Part shown: piece after piece, positions 21,084-33,400 of the stretch
Position numbering within the stretch: the stretch's first letter is position 1
Layout: every line of letters starts with the position of its first letter
Assembly (NCBI GenBank): GCA_001510575.1
Contig: LNGK01000007.1
Location: forward strand, 1,792,151 to 1,856,150
DNA: 64,000 bases
Direction of reading: 5' to 3'
Source of the DNA: Knoxdaviesia capensis
Taxonomy: Eukaryota; Ascomycota; Sordariomycetes; Microascales; Gondwanamycetaceae
Made by a program: the position numbers and the translations under genes
Notes under the pieces: generated by a model
Database searches by the model: none
What the model was told of the DNA's origin: nothing
Seen by the model: only the letters and a program-made list of their open reading frames with translations

Positions 21084-22080
21084 GATGTACGCGGGAGTGT
21101 CCCGGTCAAACAGGTCGTAGAGGCGGCGGAGGTCGGGGGGGCAGAACACACTGCCGGGGCCGGGCTGCGGATCCAGTTTCAGAGAGACGCGCGGCCGGGC
21201 TATCAAAGCCGTGTTCCGGATCTTCGGGCTGCTCGCTTGGACCTGACGCAGAAGAAACACAAACAAACTCAACTGCCGGGCCGAGCTGTACACAAACGCA
21301 CGCAAACAACGACAAACGCTGGGGCTTGGATATCACGAATTTGGGGTGCAAACACGGGCTAATTCAACTAATCTGGAATTGAAGACACTAAAGCAAGAAG
21401 AGAAGCAGCAGAGTGTCAAATAGTGACTGAAGAACTAAAGCTTCTAACTTATGTCTCAAAGATCATCAGAACTGACTCAACAAGCCCGCATCGCACTTTT
21501 TCGTTCCCAAGCTCCGATGCCGCCACTAAAACCACCAGCCATGTACCTTTTCGCCCGGTCTCTCCGCAGATCGGTACTTCTCCCCACACTAGCCACAGCT
21601 AGCCGGGAGCTTCTATGCTCTGATTGGCCAGACTTGTTTCCCCGGCCCCGGTTGTGGATTAGCTTCGGTAAAACTCTCAGCAGCCGGATACAGACTTTTG
21701 GCCTGGCATTTTGCTCTGGCCCGCGTTTTTTTCTCTGCTGGCGCATGAATCTTTGCCTGTGAGAAAGATCTCCCACGCGACTTTTGTGTTTCGCCTTTTT
21801 CTCTTCTCTCTTCTTCCCCCTTCAACTATCTTCACTCTCTTTTGCTTGACTATCAGAGAACGGGAAGAGAAGTAGATCTAGAGATCTTCACCTGGCCTTC
21901 ACTCACCGTTACTTCATTCTCCTCTGTCTCTATCTCTCCCATGCTCCAAGCTCCTTGAATCTTCGCTGGTCAACACGCCCCGGCTGTGTCTACTGTTCTT
22001 TCGTCTTTGCTGCTGCCCTTGACAGCTCCTCACCACCGGCGAGCCGCCACGTTTTTGCCGCTTCTTGCCTTATTCTCCGG
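21084..22080. other. divergent promoter region, chorismate mutase and MDV1
   Basis: About 1 kb between two diverging starts. The MDV1 side (21780-22080) is CT-rich on the plus strand. Short ORFs inside are not supported. No specific operator was identified, including no clear Gcn4-type TGACTC cluster. Confidence 0.5.
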
Positions 22081-24387
22081 ATGGCAACATCTCCTCGGCA
22101 AAATGGCTTCGACGATGATGCCATGAGCGACGACGAAAGCCCGTTCATCTCGGTATGACGTTTTTTCTTCTTTTCCCCCCAGTGGACTGGTGTGCCGAAG
22201 CTGGCTTATCAAGAGTATCATTTCCCCCTTGGCCCGCTAACCCAGTAGTATGCTCGGTGTACATAGACCCGGGGCCTCGAAACCTTCAGCCGAAAAGTCA
22301 CCACCACGGCGTCCCACCTCATGGGGCCGCTATCGGGCGAGGCGTTGGCCACGCCGTACCAGCTGGCCATGACCGAGGTGCACAAGAAGCTGCAGAAGCC
22401 GTCGATCCAACGCAGCGTGTTCTCGATGGCCAAGACCTCGCCGACCGACATCGTGCGGTCCAAGTTCTCGCGCAACGAAATCCAGCACCGCGCGCTCACC
22501 GCCCTGCCCGACGAAATGCTCGCCAACATCCCCGCCAGCGACAATGCCTACTCGCTATTCCAGGGCTTCAAGGCCAGCTTCCCCGAGCTCACCGAGGAGG
22601 GCAAAAAGCACCACCGCCGCCGGCCGTCCCGCGGCCGCAAGCTGCTCGAAGACTCGACCAAGGATCCTGCGAGCCCCCACACGCTGCACGGCCTCAGGCG
22701 CGAACGGTCGTCGATGATGCACGAGCTCGAGCTGCTGGCCATCCGCAAAAACATGGCCGCTTGCGAGGTCCGCGATATCGATAACAAGATTGCTAACCTT
22801 CACGGCATGCGGAGGATATTGCTGGAACGGCTTGCTGGACTGGATCAGGAGGAGGCGCTTCTTGAGCACGACAGTAAGAGCTGATCCTGCACTCTGGGGG
22901 TGGCTTTTTCATGAGCCATATCCTACTGTTTGCTAACCCTAAACTGTTTCTCCTATAGTCATGGATGTCGAAGCCCGTGTAGAAGAATCCCAACAACTGG
23001 TCGACGACGCCGCCTACGTAGCAAGCCAACTGTCCCCGACGAAATCCGAAGAGGATCTGATTGGCGATAGCGAAGATGCGGGCTTCATGTCACAGTCTGT
23101 ATACGACAAACTCCCCTCGGTAACAAGCACGCCTTCAAAACCGAAGAAACCCCGACTGGTACCACGCAAGTCGCTCGCAACCCTAAACGAGCAGTACACC
23201 CCCGGCGAGTCGATCCGGGAGATTCGCGCCCACCAGGACACCATCACGGCGCTGGACTTCGACGCCCCCTTCGGCACGCTCGTGACGTCGGCCATGGACG
23301 ACTCGGTGCGTGTGTGGGACCTGAACGCCGGCCGCTGCATCGGCGTGCTGGAGGGCCACACGGCGTCTGTGCGCACGCTGCAGGTGGAGGACAACATCCT
23401 GGCAACGGGCTCGATGGACGCCACGATCCGGCTGTGGGACCTGAGCAAAGCGCACTACGACCCGCAGGGCGGGCGGTTCGGCAAGGACGACGTCGAGGAG
23501 GACGACGGCATGGCGTTTGAGAACGACGACGACCAGCCGGTCGACCCGCCGGACAACAGCATGGACGAGTGCGCGCTGTACACGCTGTCGTCGCACCTGG
23601 ACGAGATCACGGCGCTGAACTTCCGCGGCGACGTGCTGGTGTCCGGCTCGGCCGACAAGACCATCCGCCACTGGGACCTTGCCAAGGGCCGCTGCGTGCA
23701 GACGCTCGACGTCATGTGGGCGGCCGCGCAGGCGTCGGCCAGTCTGGGCGGCGGCGAGGGCTCGTGGCGCTACACCGGGCGCTCGGGCCAGCCGTCGGCG
23801 GCGGCGGCCGCCAGCGCGGACTTTATCGGCGCGCTGCAGGTGTTTGAGTCGGCGTTGGCGTGCGGTACGGCGGACGGCATGGTGCGGCTGTGGGATCTGC
23901 GGAGCGGCCAGGTGCACCGCAGTTTGGTGGGGCATACCGGCCCGGTAACGGCGCTGCAGTTTGACGATGTGCATCTTGTGACCAGCAGCCTGGACCGCAG
24001 CATTCGGGTAAGTTTCCCTCTCCCTCTCTATCTCTCTCTCTCTCTCTCTTTCTCTCTTGTTTCTATCATCAACCAAGAACTCCTGTTCCACCTTTACTAA
24101 CAACACCGCAGATCTGGGACCTCCGCACCGGCGCCATCCACGACGCCTACGCCTATGACAGCGGCGTGACCAGCATGATGTTCGACACGCGGCGCATCGT
24201 GTCGGCGGCCGGCGAGGACGTGGTCAAGGTGTACGACAAGGTCGAGGGCCGGCAGTGGGACTGCGGCGTCGGGGTGACGGCCGCCGAGGAGGGCAAGAAG
24301 ACATCGGTGGTCGAGCGCGTGCGCATGCGCGATGGCTACCTCGTCGAGGGCCGGCAGGACGGCGTTGTTGGCGTGTGGATGTGCTAG
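22081..24387 (+). CDS. MDV1: mitochondrial division protein 1 (WD40 adaptor)
   Basis: Exons are 22081-22152, 22267-22873, 22959-24007 and 24112-24387, giving 667 residues. Mdv1/Caf4 proteins bridge Fis1 on the outer mitochondrial membrane and the dynamin Dnm1 during fission. The N-terminal half has the conserved Thr-Arg-Gly-Leu-Glu and Ser-Val-Phe-Ser-Met-Ala blocks (Fis1-binding region). A coiled coil follows at about residues 180-250, rich in Glu, Lys and Leu. Seven WD repeats then fill the C terminus, with repeated Val/Ile-Trp-Asp-Leu ends. The first intron ends in TAG at 22264-22266, immediately before Thr-Arg-Gly. An in-frame TAG at the junction forces splicing there. The last intron (24008-24111) contains a CT microsatellite. 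The start codon at 22081 is the only ATG upstream in frame. Confidence 0.93.
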
Positions 24388-25487
24388 TGTAAAGCCGGTG
24401 AACCGCCCAAACTCTGCTCATTCTCTCCCTCTGTTCTCTCTGGCTCCGTGCACACAACCTGGGATATCTACGGGTTTGCTACCGGGTTGGGGTTGCCCTC
24501 CTCCGTTTTCAGTTGTTTTCTTTTTTTTCCTCTTCTGTTGCATGTATAGAGAGGTCGGAGGGCAGGAGACACGTCTTGATGTGATTTGTATTTGTGTATT
24601 TATACTCTGGGACATATTGATAACATGTTTTTGGTGCTTGTCCTTGTCTGTCTTGTCGATTCTGATACATGGCGTTGGTGGGGGCTCTTAAACCTGGATG
24701 CTAGGGTGTAACCCTAACGGCGGCCTGGAGGCCAAAAGTGTGCAGTCATATCCAGCATCACGTTTCTGCTTCTCCCCGTCAGTCAGCTTCTCCGCCATCT
24801 TTTTAGTTCGTTCGATCCCGCTCGTCACCACCGTGTGGTTCGTCACCAATGATTCTCGTTTTGCCATCGGTGTTCATTTCAATATACAAAAAAGCACACA
24901 CGATCATAGATCGTGCACGTTGTGATAATTCTCCTTTTTGTGTGCAATTATCACTCTGAAATTGCGCCCAAGCTCGTTGAACCTCGACAAAGTTCGTCGC
25001 TGGCTCGTTCTTCCTTTTTTTTTGGGCTGGGGCCAAAAGTATTTCCCCGCCACAGCCGCCACAGCGTTTTTTCCTTTCCTTTCCGTCGTTGTTCGCTCCT
25101 TCCCAAAGCTTCGCTGCGATTGTTGTCGTCATCAACCGCCGGCTTTTTTTAGGTGGTTGCCAACAGAAAACTCCAACTTGGTTTAAATAGCTCCAGGTAC
25201 CCTCCACCCTCCCCCCCCCGAATTGCGGATTCTTTATGACATCGCATGTTCCAGTTTCACGGGTGTCTTGATCTTCAATTAACACTCTTGATCATTCAAT
25301 TCGTTGACTTTTGTATTTGCTGGTATGCTGACGGGATCCCAGCTCAATTCTCCGGACCTTTGAACCAGGCATCATCTCCTGATCACGCATATACGCTCCG
25401 CAGTTATCTCGAATCTCAACACTCCCTCCGTGTGTCTCTCTCTCTCTCCCTCCCGAATCCTCCGTCCGTCCCGTTCTTCCCGCCGCA
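24388..25487. other. intergenic region between MDV1 and VPS17
   Basis: About 1.1 kb with no supported gene. It should contain the MDV1 3' UTR and the VPS17 promoter. The last 65 bp before the VPS17 start are a dense CT tract. Confidence 0.6.
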
Positions 25488-27477
25488 ATGGACTACAGCA
25501 CGTCCCTCAACGACCCGGACAACCCGCACGCCTCGTCGCCGTGGGGCAGCTCGCCGTCGGCCTCGCCGCGCCGCGACACGTCGGCTGTCTCCGGCTATGG
25601 CGGCCACCTGGCCCCCGGCGGAGCCAGCGACAGCCTGTTCGGCCGCCTGGACGACGACGCCGTACTGCCCGGCCCGGGCAGCGTCGGCGGCTTTGGCTCG
25701 CCGGAACGCAACCCGTTCATGCCGTCGCCCGCCGTCGATCCGCAGGCCGGCCCCGGAGATAGTAGCCCGCCGGCGCTGCCGCCGCCGGCGTTCGCGCCCG
25801 ACTCGCCGACCCCCGTCCGCTCCGCCCACGGGGGCCCTGTGTCGCCGTCGCAGGCTGATGCGGCGGTGGCACCGCCGCCCCAGTCGGCGCCGTTGCCGCA
25901 GCAGCCGCAGCCGCGCAAGATGCCGATGTTCAAGCTCCAGGCCAAGATCACCGGGCTTGAGCGTCCGGGAAAGAAGGATCCCATTCTGCGGTTCGATGTG
26001 CACGTACGTTTTCTTTTCCCCGCCAAATTTGACGCTACATTTCATGCACGGCATACTAACGCACCCTTGTTTGCTTTCCCCACAGACCAATCTCCCCCGA
26101 TTCCGCACCACGCAGTACCGCGACGTCCGCCGCCTGCACTCCGAGTTCGTCAAGCTGGCCGAGCACCTGATATCCGCCAACCCCGAGGCCATTGTGCCGG
26201 TGGTGCCGCCGGCGCTGACATCGGCCGGCGCCGGCACGGAGGAGGACGAGCTCCGCGTCAAGGCGCTGATGCAGCGCTGGTTCAACTACGTGTGCGCCAA
26301 CGACGTGCTAATGCGCGACGACGAGATGGTCCTGTTCGTGGAGAGCGACTTTGGATACTCTCCCATGGTCAAGATGAAGCAGCCTGCCACCGGTGTGCGC
26401 CGCAAGATCCTGAAGCAGTTTGCTCCTCCGCCCGATGACACGCCCGAGCTGCAGGATGCTCGGCCGATCGTCAAGCTGTTCTATCTAGGCACCATGGATG
26501 CTGGCCACAAGGTGGACAAGCTGGTGAAGGCCAGAAGGGGTATGTTGTTGGCTCACCGTGTTTTCTAGTCCCCACCCATTCCGCCGCTAACCTATCCTTG
26601 CATCTCCCCTCTAGGCCTGGGTCTGTCCGAGTCCGACTTCGGCGTCAAGATGGCGGGCATGAACGTGCAAGAACCCCACCCCGGGCTGGCGAACGCCTAC
26701 CGCAAACTCGGCAAGGTGGTGCAAGCCGTGGGCGACTACCACGCGGCACAAGCCACGGCCGAGTCAACCACGCTCGGCGATCCGTTCCAGTACCACTCAC
26801 AGGACGCGTTCGTGGTCAAGGAGACGCTGACGAACCGGCAGATCCTGATCCGCGAGTTCCTGCAGGCGCAGGAGCTGACGCGCAGCCGGCTGCACGCGGC
26901 CGACCGCCTCAAGTCGAGCTCGAACGTGCGGCCCGACAAGGTCGACGAGGCGCTGGCGGCGATGGAGGAGGCGCAGACGAGCGAGAAGCAGCTGTTCGAG
27001 AAGACGACGCGCGTGACGCAGAACCTGGTGGTGGAGCGGCGGCGGTGGTTCGCGCGCACGGCGGCCGACCTGCGGCTCAGCATCCGCGAGTTTGTGCTGC
27101 GCGAGATCGAGGCCGAGCGGCGCGCGCTCGCGCTGCTCGAGAGCGTGCGGCCGGACATTCGCGCCATCGACGCGTCGGGCGGGCTCAGCCGGCTCGGCCG
27201 CGAGCACACGCCCGCCGTGCGGCGCGCGTCGCTGGCGGCCAGCCAGGGCCCCAAGGGCGACTCGTGGAGCGGCGTGCCGCGGCGCGCCGACCCGCTGGCG
27301 CGCAACCCGTCGGTGGCCGGCGGCACCAGCATCATCGGCGGCGTGCCGGAGGAGGCCGAGGTGCCGGAGGGCGGGGCCGCGGGGGCCGGTGGGGCCGGGG
27401 GGACTACGGCGGAAGAGGACGATGACCGTCTGGACGCGAGGAATGCGGCGAGTCGGTTGGCAACGAGCACGTTCTAG
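25488..27477 (+). CDS. VPS17: retromer SNX-BAR subunit Vps17
   Basis: Exons 25488-26003, 26086-26539 and 26615-27477 give 610 residues. Vps17 pairs with Vps5 as the membrane-bending part of retromer, which returns cargo receptors from endosomes to the Golgi. The N terminus (about 140 residues) is disordered and Pro/Ser-rich. A PX domain spans about residues 145-270, starting with Lys-Leu-Gln-Ala-Lys-Ile-Thr-Gly and containing Pro-Arg-Phe-Arg-Thr-Thr-Gln-Tyr. The C-terminal BAR coiled coil lies at about 325-530. The tail after the BAR region is Gly/Ala-rich. Introns are short (82 and 75 nt) and the frames join as phase 0 and phase 1. The PX and BAR arrangement could also suggest another sorting nexin, but the overall sequence and the opening Met-Asp-Tyr-Ser fit Vps17 best. 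Confidence 0.88.
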
Positions 27478-28266
27478 GGGATGCCGCAGATGAGAAGCTT
27501 TTTTTGTTTTTTGTTTCTTGCTTCATGTTTGTTAATATCATCGCTTGTTTCGTTTCTTGATTTTTTTTTCTTCTCCGCGTGCATTCAGTCTTGTTCTCTC
27601 TAGTCTTTTGTTCCATCTACCGCCCCCGCCGTCGTCTCTTGTGCTTATTTGGCTGCGCAGACTTCACCGAAAAGCGTTCCCCCCATTTTTTCTCTCTTTC
27701 TTCTTTTTCTGGTGCTCTCTGTTCGGTTCGTTGCGGTTCAATGTCTCGGTGTAGGAGGATTCTGCATTTATTTCTTGTTTTTTCTTTTTCCGTCCCTCCT
27801 ATCTCCTCCTTCTCCTCTATATTATATATACTCTTTTTCCCCCTAAACTCCGTATGTTCTCGGCTGTGACCAGCTTTGCTCAAACGTGTAGTCGAAGCTT
27901 GCATCAATCAATGCACTATGGCCAACCTCACCGGACTCCTCTCTCCACCGCCATGCTCTGTCTCTCCAAGCGTCCACGGCTCTTATCTCCGGCGGCTTCC
28001 CGCTCTCCTCCGCTTTCGGACACACATCTTCGTTTGGTGTGGGCTTTTTCCCTCCCGCGTTTTTGTGTCTTTGGGCTGTGCCCACAGCCGGGGGCTATCC
28101 GCACACATCCTCGGAGTCTTGCTAGATCCTGCGCGAGACAGCAGACCTTGGTGTGGCGTGAGAGGGCTTCCCACGCAGCACGATGTCTGGGTGTTTCTGC
28201 TATCACCGGTTTTCGCAGGGCTTGCTTGCAGCGGCCAAGGCTTGCATGCAGGGCTAATGCACGTAT

Positions 28267-28297
<31 letters not shown>

Positions 28298-28320
28298 GTA
28301 TATATATGTATATATAAATA
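28267..28320. repeat. CA/TA compound microsatellite
   Basis: A CA run passes directly into alternating TATATG and TATA. It is adjacent to no gene and is probably length-variable between isolates. Confidence 0.85.
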
Positions 28321-30020
28321 TACGCTATCTTTTGTCGTCAGTGCCCGTGTTTGTAGCGTCGGAAACTGTGTGTATCTCTACTAGTCATATATATATGCAT
28401 GGCGAGAGTTGTCACTGTCTCGCATTTTCCCGTCACAAACACAGTGAGGAACTCTGCAATCTGATCAACCATTTCAGCATCCATATTCTCTCTATCTGTC
28501 TCTTTCCTCCTCAGAGTCCAGAACCACTGGGCACGTGCTATTCCCACCCACACCCTTATATCCCACATCCGATGCCGGATACCAAGCAGACCAAAAGAGA
28601 CACACACACACACACATGGGCTGTGAGGAAGGTGCCATCCAGAACTCACTTATATATGTTCCCGGCCGTGCTTTCTGGCTCTGGTTCTAGGACATCCTTT
28701 TTTTCTTTCTTTTTTGGTCAATTGGAAGCCACCCTCACCACATAAGCACCTGTACGTCGTAACTCACCCACCCACCCACACAAAACCACAAAAACACGAC
28801 ACCACCCACCCTTCCCGAACACCCAGACCTGGATAATGCACCCAAGCACGGCCAGCAAGCCAACACGATGTGAAGAAGGACAGGCACTAGCCCCCTTTTC
28901 CCTTTTTTTTTCTTTTTTTGGCCCGGTCTGTCTCGTTTGGTTTGCTGTGCACATATACGGTGCATGCACGCCCACTCGCGGTTTTTTTGCGGTGTCTCGG
29001 TTTTCTCCGTCACACTTGAGGCTCTGTGCAAACGGCACGAGCGGGCCACTCACACCTGCCTGCACCTGCCTGCACCTGCACCTGGTGCACACCGTATGAC
29101 AGATCTGGAAGGTCCTTCACCGCCTGGAGGATCTCAACGTGGAAAGAAAGAAAAAGAAAAAGCAAAAAAAAGAGAAAAAAAAACAGAGGGCAACCACACA
29201 ACACGACCTGGCCTTACCTGCAAGTGCTTTGCTGCATGTCTCACTTTGCTGCCGTTGGGTGCTGGCGAAGAAAAAACAGAGTCGGCCGGACACTCTGCAT
29301 GCAGGGTCTGTCTCGGAAAGTCGGGCACACGGCACGATCACACCAACCTGTGTGTCAGTGTATCCGATACGTCTCCCGCTCAAGGAAAGGCAGTCACGAC
29401 AACATGAAACTTCCTACATGACTACACCCGCATGGAAAGTATGCTCAAGATCATTAGGGTTACGGTGCATACACAGCATCAAGGAAAACCGCGCGGCCTA
29501 TCGATAACGCCCGCTCTCATCCCGCTTTTGATACACGCTGCACAAACGACTCCAACGATCGCCAGCACGCACCTCGTGGTCCCTCGCCAAACACTTCCTT
29601 CCTGTAGGTAGTCCGCCTTCACCAGTCTCCGCTCGGCTCCCACACATCCCACGCTTAGGGAAAACACCCCAACATCCCACCCGTGACCTTCTACGCAAAC
29701 TGCTGAGACATGAAGATCTACCCACGATCTAGTTTCACGTCTTCATCATCATCTCTCTCTCTCTCTAGAGACCGGAAGGTGTGAAAGCAGAAACCAAGCA
29801 AGAAGCACCCCCACGTGATAACCCTTTGGACCCCTTCTTTTTTATCCTCCGTCCGTTTCCCCTCGCTTTTACCCGTCTACGTGCCGCCATACCCACGCAC
29901 TCATCGTCTCGTGTAGTACATACTATCATCTCCATCTCCACAGCTGTCGATCCTGGAAACCTGTCCCGTTCGTCTGATCACTTGTTGTCCTTGTCTCCCT
30001 TGTTTTTTTCCCTCTTAATT

Positions 30021-30404
30021 ATGTCTCTCTCCACTGTACGACGTGGGGAGGGGATCATTGAACCTGTTCAACGGGGTGTGGAAGAGCCCATCGTTGCACA
30101 GACTACAAAAACCAATATCTTGCCAAGCGAGAGGCTGTATCTCACTTACTTGGTGTGTAGTCGTCTGCCGGATGTAGTGTACAGGTTGTATACACGAACT
30201 ACCGAGTCCAACAGACGGCACGAGCCAGACCGGACAAAGTCTCCGGCTCTGTCCCCAACTCGACAGGTCACCAAGCCCGCCCTTGTTGCTGCTGGGCGAT
30301 CCGCCATTGAATTCCTTTGCCCCAAACCGGTGGCGGAGATCGATCTCCCTTTTCCCTTTCGGAGTATCGCATATCATACCCTGAACAAAGTCAAGCTCTG
30401 CTGA
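30021..30404 (+). CDS. possible small hypothetical protein (127 residues)
   Basis: An ATG with A at -3 follows a 180 bp CT-rich tract like those in front of other genes here. The frame then runs 128 codons to TGA. The product is basic, has no signal peptide or membrane helix, and resembles nothing I know. The frame is also open upstream of the ATG. Without expression or conservation it may be chance. Confidence 0.22.
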   Translation: MSLSTVRRGEGIIEPVQRGVEEPIVAQTTKTNILPSERLYLTYLVCSRLPDVVYRLYTRTTESNRRHEPDRTKSPALSPTRQVTKPALVAAGRSAIEFLCPKPVAEIDLPFPFRSIAYHTLNKVKLC

Positions 30405-33400
30405 CCTCTTCCCGCCCCTGCAGGCACCCCCCCACGCCTTGATTTCCTCTCCTTTGCCCTTTCTTTGCTCTCGGTCTATTTTTCGTGTCTTCGGTTCGTG
30501 TCTCTCTCGCTTAATACATAGAGTCGGTCGTATCAATCAGCCCTGTCCAAGGGCCTTTGCCTTTCTGATATCCACTTTGGACATCCAGCCGGCGAACTGG
30601 TGAACCGTTCTGGCCACAGACCTGCATAACATGGTATTCATGCCGACTCTGGTGGTATTTGGTCCGAGCTTAATGACAACGCAACCAGGGCTCGACTGCT
30701 ACCACAACGGAGAGCCAATTCCCGTGTGTGTGAATGAAGCTACTTGCTTGCCGTAGGTATGCTCAAACCTATCATATAATGGCCGGCCCGAATTCGACCA
30801 ATAAACAAGTGCTCTTGGAAGTTTTATCTGCTCTCGTGATTTGATCTCGCCTGGAATGTTAGATGAGCCTTTTGCCACGTGTGGGACATCGAAGTTTCAT
30901 GTCTGGCCACAAGTTCTCGATTAGGTGGGTGGCGGGTGTTCTCCTTCTCACCTGTGGTACTGTGTTCTCTGTAAAGTCCGTCGAATGGACAAGCAGTCTG
31001 CATGGGAAATGTAAAGCACTGAGAGATAGCGACTGAATGCACCATCACACGGCCTGGCCTCGGGACGGGATCCAGATCTTCCGGTGCCCCAAAGAATTCG
31101 AAAACTGGGCTGCCTGCCCCAATGTGGCCCGGCCCCCTGCCCAGACTGACAGATTAGGCCAGGCCCATGGCATTTGAACCTCATTTTTATTGGAGAGAGA
31201 GTGCTAGGACCAGCAGCCTGAACCGGCCTTAGACAGGCGGTGTCGCTTAAAACAGACACACACCATCTTGGGACTGGATTGTGTCAAAGGAAGGGGGTCA
31301 ATTTACACCGACCTGTCCAGATCTCTTTTCCACGCATTGTCTTTTTTGGTCCCGACTAGATTCATTCACGTCTACTCCGTCTTCCGGAGAGAAAAGTTAG
31401 TCTTCCACTTCAAAAGGAATTGGGCAGCCAAAGCATGGAGGGGAATATCGGGGTTTAGAAAGGTCATGAATTCGGACTTACCCCGAAAACACCAGCCCCC
31501 TTGTCCGTGATGATAGTTGTCTTCCTTTCTTCCAGTCGCTCACCTCGCCCTGTCAGCCGAAATAATGGTTTTCAGACACCGTAAAGACGGGAAAGTTGTT
31601 GGTGGGGCCGGCGGAGGAACACTGCAGTTTCTGGGTTGTATCCACTACAGCTTTTGGGCTATGCCGGTCCAATAATCGGCCTGAAGAGCACATTGTTACC
31701 CTCTTCTGCTCGTTTCGTTGCGCCCGCACAACAACAGGCCCGCTGGTCCGGAACCACGGACCTGTTTTACGGCGCATCGTCGCAGTCTGACCCGACCCTG
31801 AGGTGTTCCCACTTCATATACCGTCGAATGATACAACGGGGAGGTCCAGAGCACACGAGACCAGTGAACGGATCATGCAGAAATTGTGGCCTCCTTGTTT
31901 CCTGATGCCAGGTCGAACCGCCAACTCTGCTCTGGTTTGTTTTTGCCGCCTCGGTGAGGAGAGGCAGAGGTCATCCAGTAACCAGGCCGGTTGGTCCTAG
32001 CTCGAAAGATAATCCGGGGCTACGGGGCCGGGGGATGTATCCCCGAAGACATTAAGTGTTAGTGGGTTTGCTCCAACAAACACCCCTGTAAGGTTGGAGG
32101 TCTTCCGACAATGGCATTTCAGAACCCCTTGACATCAGAACGGAGACCACACACAAACACACAAGATCGAGAGTAGGGGCATTGCTGAGCTGAGAGTGGG
32201 TGGTGTACTCAGTTGGTGGTTCACCGCTCCCCGCCCCGTCAAGGTACGCGGATCCTTGGTTGAGCATTCAAGGGGACGCAAGTGTGAGCTGGCGAAGAAC
32301 TTTCATAATCTTGCATACCTTTCGCTATTTCAGTTGGCATATGTGAAGGCAATCACAAAAAAAGTCTAATGGGAGCCGTTGCTAGAATATATCCCTTCAT
32401 TAGAACCCCAGGCTCCGGGTTTAACGGCACCGGCCTCCGATAAAAGTCAATCCGTTTGAACGAAGTTGGAGGTTGAGCTGTCCCGTGGTGGTGGCCTGCA
32501 TGTGATAGATAAAGCGAGCGGGGCAGCTTTCAGTTAAGTGTGGCGTGGTGTTATGTGCTGTGCATTCTTCAGGCACACACGAACACCCCAAAGCATCACC
32601 ACGACTGCATCCCGAAAAGAGGAGCAAAAACGGGAGGGGAATAGAAGTCAGAACCAGACTTTGTATGGCAATATTTACCAGGCTGCGCAAAGCGTCGTAT
32701 CGTATCGCATCTCGAATGTCGTTGTTGCCAATGAGTGTCGAGGGACAAACACCCCAGTTCAACATAGTGTTCACAGGTAGCTGAAATTAGCTTGCCGACT
32801 TGCAGATTATTCTTGAATTTTCAACATCAGGGGGGCCAGGCCACTCACCCAGGCCTGTCATCTTGTTTCGCACATGTCGTCATTAGGTACATCTTCGAGT
32901 CCGAAATATGGCCGTCCCTGGAGTCACTATGACCAGGGCCAGACCTCTCGTACGAACGATAAGTCCGCCCAGTGCAGGCCAGGCTGGCCATACGGGTCTC
33001 TGTTATCACTGTTTTCGTTTTGTGACAGATATGGTGTGTGGAGGAATGGTTGATGCAGTCGCAATGACAATTGTGTTTGGCTTAGCCTGGAGAAGGATTG
33101 CTTGGGCTACAGCTTGCTAGGGCATCTGCACTGACATTCAACGTTGCAACATCATATTAGCCGCAGGCTTCTCGGCCTCGACTTTGAGGGGATAAAGTCA
33201 GGATCTCCAGGAGAACAGTGGAATCAAACGCTGCACGAGTCCTGGGCAGAGAGACAGAAAGATGCGGGACTGTTCGTGTCCCGAACAGAGAGTGAAAGCA
33301 TAAGCTGCAATGCCATTCCTCAAGTCAGTAAATGCTGTGAAGCATGTTGTTGTGAGTGTATACGTGTGTGTGTGTGTGTGTGTGCGCGCTTAGCAGCTAG